From Alphaproteobacteria bacterium UBA7314 (GTDB taxonomy: Bacteria > Pseudomonadota > Alphaproteobacteria > MPNO01 > UBA830), in NCBI GenBank assembly GCA_002471575.1, contig DKQG01000028.1, forward strand, positions 19,086 through 40,574: 21,489 nucleotides of DNA. The letters are read 5' to 3'. The position numbers and the translations under genes are program-made. Below, piece after piece: positions 15,447-21,489 of the stretch. The first letter of the stretch is position 1. The number at the start of each line of letters is the position of its first letter. The notes below the pieces were generated by a model. That model had not been told where the DNA came from, did not search any database, and was given only the letters and a program-made list of their open reading frames with translations.

Positions 15447-16964
15447 ATGTCCTATAGCTGGCCCATCCTGTCTCTGGTGACGTTCCTGCCAACCATCGGT
15501 GCGCTCGCCATTCTGCTGATCCGCGGCGATGCGAAGACCGTTGCCCGTAATGCGCGTGCCACCGCGCTGTGGACGTCGATCGCCACGTTTATTGTCTCGA
15601 TCTTTTTATGGGTCGGGTTCGACACCTCGACCGCCGACTTCCAGTTCGTCGAGAAAATCGCGTGGATTCCGTCTTTCGGGATCAATTACCACATGGGCGT
15701 GGACGGCATTTCCGTCTTCTTCGTATTGCTGTCGACCTTCCTGACACCGCTTTGCATCCTGGCGAGCTGGGAGGCGATTGAGCACCGCGTAAAGGAATAC
15801 ATGATCGCGTTCCTGGTGCTGGAAACGCTGATGATCGGCATGTTCTGCGCGCTCGACTTCGTGCTGTTCTACATCTTCTTCGAAGCTGTGCTGATCCCGA
15901 TGTTCCTGATCATCGGGATCTGGGGTGGCGGGCGCCGAGTCTATGCGGCGTTCAAGTTCTTCCTCTATACGCTGACCGGCTCCGTGCTGATGCTGATCGC
16001 GATCCTCGTGATCTACTTCGAGACCGAGACGACGGATATTCCGACGCTGCTGGACGCGATGCTCGATCCACGCATGCAGCTATGGCTCTGGCTCGCCTTC
16101 TTCGCCAGCTTTGCGGTGAAAGTACCGATGTGGCCGGTGCATACCTGGCTGCCCGATGCGCATGTGGAAGCGCCCACCGCGGGCTCTGTCATTCTGGCCG
16201 GCGTTCTGTTGAAAATGGGCGCCTATGGCTTCCTGAGATTTTCGGTCCCGATGCTGCCCTATGCGACCGAATACTTCACGCCGCTGATTTACACTCTGTC
16301 GATCGTGGCCGTCATATACACCTCCCTCGTCGCCCTGGCGCAGGAGGACATGAAGAAGCTAATCGCCTATTCATCAGTCGCGCATATGGGTTTCGTGACG
16401 ATCGGCATTTTCACCCTGACGCAACAGGGTGTGCAGGGCGCAGTCGTGCAGATGCTGAGCCACGGTTTCGTATCCGGCGCCCTGTTCCTGTGCGTGGGCG
16501 TGATCTACGACCGAATACATACCCGTGAAATCGCGCGCTATGGCGGGTTGGTCGAACGAATGCCCAAATACGCGCTGGTCTTCATGGTGTTCATGCTCGC
16601 CTCTGTCGGCCTGCCGGGTACCAGCGGTTTCGTCGGGGAATTTCTGATCCTTGTCGGCGCCTTCGAGGCGAATACTTGGGTGGCGGCCCTGGCGACGACG
16701 GGCATTATTCTGGGCGCGGCCTACATGCTCTATCTCTATCGCCGGGTAATCTTCGGCAAGCTGGAGAAAGACGATCTCAAGGCCATTCTCGATCTGAATC
16801 CGCGGGAGATCGCCATCTTCGCTCCGCTGATCGTGGTGACGGTCTGGATGGGCATCTGGCCCGCACCGTTCCTTGAGGTCATGGATGCATCTATCGCCAA
16901 TCTGATCGAGCAGCACAAGGTGGCCATGAATGCGCTGCAGTCCGTCACGGTGGCAGGGAACTAG
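15447..16964 (+). CDS. nuoM: NADH-quinone oxidoreductase subunit M
   Basis: This 505-aa antiporter-like proton-pumping subunit has about 14 transmembrane helices. E146 (FFEAVLIPMFLIIGIWGG) and K225 (AVKVPMWPVHTWLPDAHVEAPTAG) form the conserved charged pair. A TTG directly before the ATG at 15447 could add one residue. The ATG is favoured because the run of six G at 15434-15439 is well placed as a Shine-Dalgarno. Length and motifs are normal. Confidence 0.96.
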   Translation: MSYSWPILSLVTFLPTIGALAILLIRGDAKTVARNARATALWTSIATFIVSIFLWVGFDTSTADFQFVEKIAWIPSFGINYHMGVDGISVFFVLLSTFLTPLCILASWEAIEHRVKEYMIAFLVLETLMIGMFCALDFVLFYIFFEAVLIPMFLIIGIWGGGRRVYAAFKFFLYTLTGSVLMLIAILVIYFETETTDIPTLLDAMLDPRMQLWLWLAFFASFAVKVPMWPVHTWLPDAHVEAPTAGSVILAGVLLKMGAYGFLRFSVPMLPYATEYFTPLIYTLSIVAVIYTSLVALAQEDMKKLIAYSSVAHMGFVTIGIFTLTQQGVQGAVVQMLSHGFVSGALFLCVGVIYDRIHTREIARYGGLVERMPKYALVFMVFMLASVGLPGTSGFVGEFLILVGAFEANTWVAALATTGIILGAAYMLYLYRRVIFGKLEKDDLKAILDLNPREIAIFAPLIVVTVWMGIWPAPFLEVMDASIANLIEQHKVAMNALQSVTVAGN

Positions 16965-16970
16965 GCGGAT

Positions 16971-18431
16971 ATGACCGATATGATCACCACTGCCGATATC
17001 TATCCCGTTCTGCCGGAGCTGTTCCTGGCGGTCGCAGCGATGGCGTTGCTGATGTACGGCGTGTTCCGCGGTGACAAGTCGACGGGCAGCTGTTCGTGGC
17101 TGGCGGTCTTGGCGCTGATCGTTACCGGCGTGATCATGTCGCTGTTGCCGGAAAACGCGGAATCAGCGTTCCGCGGGCAATTTGTCGTCGACCAGTTCGC
17201 GCGCTTCATGAAATGGCTGGTGCTTCTTGGTTCCGCGCTCGCGGTCGTCATGTCAATGAACTACAACGCACGCGAGCAAATCGAACGGTTCGAATTCCCG
17301 GTGCTCATCCTGTTTGCAAGCCTCGGCATGCTGCTGATGGTGTCGGCGAACGACCTGATTTCGCTGTATGTCGGTCTCGAACTGCAAAGCCTGGCGTTGT
17401 ACGTGATCGCTGCCTTCCGCCGCGATTCCACGAAATCTTCCGAAGCCGGTCTGAAATACTTTGTCCTAGGTGCGTTGTCGTCGGGTATGTTGCTGTACGG
17501 CGCGTCGATGATCTACGGATTTGCGGGCACGACGCGCTTCGATGCATTGGCAGCTCTCTTCACCGGTCCGAGCGCAGATCCGGGCGTTGGGGTTGTCGTC
17601 GGCCTTGTATTCCTGCTGGCTGGGCTGGCCTTCAAGGTATCGGCGGTGCCGTTCCACATGTGGACGCCGGACGTGTATGAAGGCGCACCGACGCCGGTCA
17701 CCGCGTTCTTCGCCGTGGCGCCGAAAATTGCGGCAATCGCACTTCTGGTGCGAACGATGGTCGGGCCCTTTGGCGAACTGTTCGCCCAGTGGCAGCAAAT
17801 CATCGTCTTCATTTCCATCGCCTCCATGCTGCTGGGCGCATTGGCAGCCATCTGGCAGACCAACATAAAGCGTCTTCTGGCCTATAGCTCCATTGGCCAT
17901 ATCGGCTATGCGCTGGTCGGTCTCGCCGCCGGGTCGGAAGAAGGCATTCGCGGCATCGGCGTCTATATGGCGATCTATCTCGCCATGAATGTCGGCACAT
18001 TCTGCTGCGTTCTGTCGATGCGCCGTCAGGGGGTTCTGGCAGAGGGGATCGACGATCTTGCAGGCCTGGCACGAAACCATCCCATGATGGCCGCCGCGAT
18101 GGCGATCTTCATGTTCTCCATGGCAGGTATACCGCCACTGGCCGGTTTCTTCGGCAAACTCTATGTCTTCATGGCGGCGGTGAACGAAGGTCTCTACGTT
18201 CTGGCGATTATCGGGGTGCTGACCAGCGTTATCGGCGCGTTCTATTACCTGCGTATCGTCAAGATCATGTATTTCGACGAACCGGCCGATGCATTCGACC
18301 GAACCGCCGGGCGCGAAATCGGCGCGATCATGGCGGTCGCCGGTATGTTCACCCTACTGTTCTTTGTCTTCCCGTCACCGATCGTAGAAGGCGCCGGCCA
18401 GGCCGCAGCGGTCCTGTTTGCGTCTGGATAG
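16971..18431 (+). CDS. nuoN: NADH-quinone oxidoreductase subunit N
   Basis: This 486-aa antiporter-like proton-pumping subunit is the last gene of the complex I set. E137 (VGLELQSLALYVIAAF) and K222 (AGLAFKVSAVPFHMWTPDVYEGAPTP) are the conserved channel residues. AGGCGG lies just upstream of the ATG, and a second in-frame ATG follows at codon 4. The end of the gene may overlap the start of birA, and no terminator separates them, so the transcript very likely continues into the cofactor genes. Confidence 0.96.
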   Translation: MTDMITTADIYPVLPELFLAVAAMALLMYGVFRGDKSTGSCSWLAVLALIVTGVIMSLLPENAESAFRGQFVVDQFARFMKWLVLLGSALAVVMSMNYNAREQIERFEFPVLILFASLGMLLMVSANDLISLYVGLELQSLALYVIAAFRRDSTKSSEAGLKYFVLGALSSGMLLYGASMIYGFAGTTRFDALAALFTGPSADPGVGVVVGLVFLLAGLAFKVSAVPFHMWTPDVYEGAPTPVTAFFAVAPKIAAIALLVRTMVGPFGELFAQWQQIIVFISIASMLLGALAAIWQTNIKRLLAYSSIGHIGYALVGLAAGSEEGIRGIGVYMAIYLAMNVGTFCCVLSMRRQGVLAEGIDDLAGLARNHPMMAAAMAIFMFSMAGIPPLAGFFGKLYVFMAAVNEGLYVLAIIGVLTSVIGAFYYLRIVKIMYFDEPADAFDRTAGREIGAIMAVAGMFTLLFFVFPSPIVEGAGQAAAVLFASG

Positions 18432-18438
18432 AAGCACC

Positions 18439-19188
18439 TTGTCTTCGCCGGCGCAGTGTGTGTCCTTGCCAGATGGGTACGTTCTTCGCACTTTCGACGA
18501 AATCGACGGCACGAATGCCGAAGCGCTGCGCGCCGGATGTCCGCACGGGCTGGTCGTTACGGCGGACCGGCAGACGGCGGGCAGGGGGCGGCAGCAGCGC
18601 GTCTGGCAGTCTCCGCCCGGGAATCTGTATGCCACGATCTGCGTCGGCCTGACCGACCTCCGCATCGCGGGGCAGGTCGCCTTTGTGGCGGCCCTTGCGG
18701 TGCTGGATACGGTGTCGGAACTGGTGCCTGGGCCGGCATTCGCGCTCAAATGGCCGAATGACGTGCTTTGTTGCGGGCGGAAACTGTCGGGCATCCTGAT
18801 CGAAGCGGGGGAGACCGGCGGATACGCGGTCGGGATCGGAATCAATCTCGCGCACGCACCGCCGGACGATGAAGTGCGTTTTCCGGCAACCAGCTTACAC
18901 GCGGCATCGGGTGCCGACATACCGACGGCGGCGGCGATCGGCTCTCTGTGCCGCCATTTCGACCGCTGGTACCGGCGCTGGCAGGCCGATGGGTTCGAAC
19001 CGCTGCGCGCCGTGTGGCTTGCGTCGGCGCACGGGATCGGCGATACCATCGCCGCATCCACAGGAAGCGGCGTTGTAGAAGGCCGTTTCGAAGATCTCGA
19101 TAGCGACGGGTCGCTGATCCTGGTGGACGCAGGCGGCGAAGCTCACGCAATTGTCGCCGGGGACGTGTTTTTTCCCGAAACGGACTGA
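18439..19188 (+). CDS. birA: Biotin--[acetyl-CoA-carboxylase] ligase, monofunctional
   Basis: This enzyme activates biotin to biotinyl-AMP and attaches it to biotin carboxyl carrier domains. The adenylate-binding motif GRGR is at residues 48-51 in AGRGRQQRVWQSPPGNLY. KWPNDVL starts at K104, and GYAVGIGINL follows. There is no N-terminal helix-turn-helix, so it cannot repress biotin genes as Escherichia coli BirA does. The start is uncertain. No ATG fits, TTG at 18439 (249 aa) has GGATAG 7 nt upstream, TTG at 18418 would overlap nuoN and add 7 residues, and GTG at 18460 would remove 7. It sits between nuoN and coaX as in many Alphaproteobacteria. Confidence 0.88.
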   Translation: MSSPAQCVSLPDGYVLRTFDEIDGTNAEALRAGCPHGLVVTADRQTAGRGRQQRVWQSPPGNLYATICVGLTDLRIAGQVAFVAALAVLDTVSELVPGPAFALKWPNDVLCCGRKLSGILIEAGETGGYAVGIGINLAHAPPDDEVRFPATSLHAASGADIPTAAAIGSLCRHFDRWYRRWQADGFEPLRAVWLASAHGIGDTIAASTGSGVVEGRFEDLDSDGSLILVDAGGEAHAIVAGDVFFPETD

Positions 19189-19192
19189 TTGA

Positions 19193-19963
19193 ATGCTGCT
19201 GACCATCGACTCCGGAAACACCAACATCGTTTTCGCCCTGTACGAGGGGGAGAAGCAGCGCGGCGTGTGGCGGCGGGCGAATGACAATCGACAGACGGCG
19301 GATGAATACGGGGTCTGGCTGTTGCAGCTGATGGCGCTGGCAAAACTCCATCCGGAAGACGTCGACGCGGCAATCATTGCTACTGTGGTGCCCGATACAC
19401 TGTTCAGTCTGAAAGGCTTGTGCCGAAACTATTTCGACGTCGAACCGTTGGTCGTCGGCGATCCTGATGTCCAGCTTGGGATAGATGCGCTGGTCGATAC
19501 GCCCGAAGCCGTCGGCGCCGACCGTCTCGTCAATGCCGTTGCCGCGCATGAAGAGTATGGCGGACCGCTGATTATTCTCGATTTCGGCACCGCGACAACC
19601 TTCGACGTGATAAACGCCGACGGTAACTATGTCGGAGGTGTGATTGCGCCCGGCATAAACCTTTCAGTTGAGGCATTGCACCGGGCTGCAGCGATGCTGC
19701 CCAAGGTATCCGTTGCGCCGCCGCAAACCGTAATTGGTACACGCACGACACCAGCGATGCAGTCCGGCATCTACTGGGGATATGTCGGCCTGATCGAAGG
19801 GCTCGTGGACCGCATACGCAAGGAATACGGTGAGGAATTGCGGGTGGTCGCAACCGGCGGCCTCGCCCCGATGTTCGAACCTGCGACTGATGTGATCGAA
19901 AAAGTCGATCGAAACCTCACCCTGCGGGGTCTGGTCAGCATTCACGCCCGGAACACCGCATGA
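19193..19963 (+). CDS. coaX: Type III pantothenate kinase
   Basis: This 256-aa enzyme phosphorylates pantothenate with ATP, the first step of coenzyme A synthesis. It belongs to the acetate and sugar kinase/Hsc70/actin (ASKHA) fold. The N-terminal phosphate motif is D6-S-G-N-T-N (residues 6-11). GADR is at 108-111 and DFGTATT at 130-136 (second phosphate region), with the glycine-rich VATGGLAPMF adenosine segment near the C-terminus. The family usually has DVGNT or DIGNT where this has DSGNT. It starts 4 bases after birA with a weak Shine-Dalgarno and overlaps the next gene in ATGA, so translation is probably coupled. Confidence 0.95.
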   Translation: MLLTIDSGNTNIVFALYEGEKQRGVWRRANDNRQTADEYGVWLLQLMALAKLHPEDVDAAIIATVVPDTLFSLKGLCRNYFDVEPLVVGDPDVQLGIDALVDTPEAVGADRLVNAVAAHEEYGGPLIILDFGTATTFDVINADGNYVGGVIAPGINLSVEALHRAAAMLPKVSVAPPQTVIGTRTTPAMQSGIYWGYVGLIEGLVDRIRKEYGEELRVVATGGLAPMFEPATDVIEKVDRNLTLRGLVSIHARNTA

Positions 19964-21489
19964 GCTCTGACGAAGTGGTGTTCGTCCCGCTGGGCGGCGC
20001 GGGCGAAATCGGCATGAATATGAGCCTTTATGGCCATGATGGTCACTGGCTGATGATCGATATGGGCATCGCCTTTGGCGACGATACGACGCCCGGTATC
20101 GATGTGATGACGCCGGATCCCGCCTTTGCGCTGGATCAGCTGGACCGACTTTCCGGCCTTATCGTGACGCACGCCCATGAAGATCATCTCGGCGCGATCC
20201 CCTATTTGTGGCGCAAAATTCGCTGTCCGATCTACGCCACGCCCTTTGCCTGCGGTCTGTTGCGTCGCAAGCTGGAAGACGTGGACCTGCTGGACCAGGT
20301 CGATTTGATGGAAATCCCGGTGGCGGGAAGTGTCGATATCGGGCCGTTTACCGTCGACCTGATCCCGGCGGCACATTCCGTGCCGGAGGCCAACATTCTG
20401 TCGATCCGGACCGGCGCCGGCATCATCGTCCATGCGACGGACTGGAAAATCGATCCGAAACCGCTGGTCGGCCGGGTCACGAATGAGGACGCTTTGCGCA
20501 GTCTGGGCGACGAAGGGGTGCTGGCACTAGTATGTGACTCCACCAATGTATTTGTCGAGGGCGAGGCGGGGTCGGAAGCGGCGCTGCGCAAAAGCCTGAT
20601 CGAGATTATCGGAAAATGCGAAGGCCGCGTTGCGGTCGCAAGCTTCGCCAGCAACGTGGCGCGGGTCGCGGCCATCAACCGGGCTGCGGTCGAAACCGGG
20701 CGTCATCCTACGCTGGTCGGCCGATCGCTGTGGCGTAGCGTCGATATCGCGCGCGAATGCGGCTATCTGGACGATATTGAGCCGTTCGTGCCGGAGCAGG
20801 AAATCGGCTTTATCCCGCCGGAAAACGTGCTGATGGGCGTGACCGGTTCGCAGGGAGAGCCACGGTCCGCGCTGGCCCGCATAGCTTCGGGATCGCATCA
20901 GAACGTGTCGTTTGATCCGGGCGATACCGTTATTTTCTCATCACGGGAAATTCCGGGGAACGAACTCGCGATTGGCAGGATCCAGAACCAGCTTGCCCGT
21001 ATGGGCGTCAACGTCATCACGGAGCGGGACGGTTTCGTCCATGTATCCGGCCACCCGGGTCGAAAAGAGTTGATGGAAATGTATCAATGGATCCGGCCCC
21101 AGATTCTGGTGCCGATACATGGCGAACTGCGCCACCTTCAGGAACAGAAGAGGTTCGCGGATAAGTGCCAGATACCGCAAACGCAGATTGCCGAAAACGG
21201 TACCATGATCACCCTGTCGAAGGCCGGCCCGCAAGTGGTCGACCATGTCGCTACCGGCCGCCTCGCGGTGGACGGTCGGCGGTTAGTACCCATCGACGGT
21301 GCGGTGATCCGCGAACGCAACCGTATCCGGTTCAACGGTGCCGCGGTAGCGACGGTAGTGATGGACGCGAGAGGCAGGCTGGTCAGCGATCCGCAATTGA
21401 CGGTGCAGGGCGTGCTCGAGGGAGACGCGGAGGGTGATATGTGGGAGCACGCGGTTGATGCAGTGATCGATGCGATCAACGACCTGCGC
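19960..21489 (+). CDS. rnj: Ribonuclease J (3' end cut by the window)
   Basis: This beta-CASP metallo-beta-lactamase ribonuclease (endonuclease and 5'-3' exonuclease) acts in mRNA turnover and rRNA maturation. 510 codons are visible with no stop; full-length proteins are about 550-560 aa, so a short C-terminal part is missing. The zinc-site motif THAHEDH gives H71, H73, D75 and H76. Further ligands are H139 (AAHSVPEA), D161 (HATDWK) and H387 (VPIHGELRHL). SGHP at 363-366 (H365) is a beta-CASP motif. The ATG overlaps the coaX stop (ATGA). Gene symbol follows the usual alphaproteobacterial naming. Location after coaX is the common alphaproteobacterial arrangement. Confidence 0.94.
   Translation, partial: MSSDEVVFVPLGGAGEIGMNMSLYGHDGHWLMIDMGIAFGDDTTPGIDVMTPDPAFALDQLDRLSGLIVTHAHEDHLGAIPYLWRKIRCPIYATPFACGLLRRKLEDVDLLDQVDLMEIPVAGSVDIGPFTVDLIPAAHSVPEANILSIRTGAGIIVHATDWKIDPKPLVGRVTNEDALRSLGDEGVLALVCDSTNVFVEGEAGSEAALRKSLIEIIGKCEGRVAVASFASNVARVAAINRAAVETGRHPTLVGRSLWRSVDIARECGYLDDIEPFVPEQEIGFIPPENVLMGVTGSQGEPRSALARIASGSHQNVSFDPGDTVIFSSREIPGNELAIGRIQNQLARMGVNVITERDGFVHVSGHPGRKELMEMYQWIRPQILVPIHGELRHLQEQKRFADKCQIPQTQIAENGTMITLSKAGPQVVDHVATGRLAVDGRRLVPIDGAVIRERNRIRFNGAAVATVVMDARGRLVSDPQLTVQGVLEGDAEGDMWEHAVDAVIDAINDLR

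Noticed and set aside
1..21489. CRISPR arrays, insertion sequences, tRNA or rRNA genes, phage or defence genes
   Set aside because: Nothing with those features was seen. The only repeat array is the three-copy 21-bp set, which lacks CRISPR-like repeat and spacer lengths.

Overview
The window reads as a chromosomal segment of an alphaproteobacterium. The evidence is a complete 14-gene complex I operon in mitochondrial-like order (nuoA to nuoN, with separate nuoC and nuoD), followed directly by birA, coaX and an RNase J gene. I recognise that succession as typical of Alphaproteobacteria. Other signs are tight ATGA/TGATG overlaps, a CtrA-like TTAA-N7-TTAA box, and moderately high GC in the nuo genes. 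No taxon below class can be claimed from the sequence alone.

Region 1 (1-495) has no gene I can support. It has an AT-rich part (about 110-310) with a small hairpin followed by a T-rich stretch. Its C-rich 3' part carries three direct repeats phased at exactly 21 bp, the last of which overlaps a candidate -35 element. Region 2 (496-4116) is a three-gene operon for a molybdenum hydroxylase of the xanthine dehydrogenase / CO dehydrogenase superfamily, in the order FAD subunit, [2Fe-2S] subunit, molybdopterin subunit. It lacks the CO dehydrogenase signature, has an unusual FRAPC active-site loop, and its substrate is unknown. No maturation genes accompany it in the window. Region 3 (4117-4378) separates the two operons. 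It holds a hairpin at the stop codon, a candidate intrinsic terminator, a good sigma70-type promoter and the CtrA-like box.

Region 4 (4379-18431) is nuoABCDEFGHIJKLMN, encoding proton-pumping NADH:quinone oxidoreductase. All expected Fe-S ligands and key membrane Glu/Lys residues that I checked are present, and no gene is broken. Region 5 (18418-21489) holds a non-repressor type biotin protein ligase (birA), type III pantothenate kinase (coaX) and ribonuclease J (cut by the window end). These are packed so tightly behind nuoN that they probably share its transcript.

Functionally, the nuo operon supplies the respiratory entry point for NADH, and birA and coaX supply cofactor attachment and CoA synthesis. 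RNase J is an mRNA/rRNA processing enzyme. The molybdenum hydroxylase operon looks like a separate, independently regulated catabolic unit placed next to this housekeeping block. It and the regulatory DNA on either side of it are the parts most worth a second look. The rest is conserved core genome, and I see no clearly new system in it.
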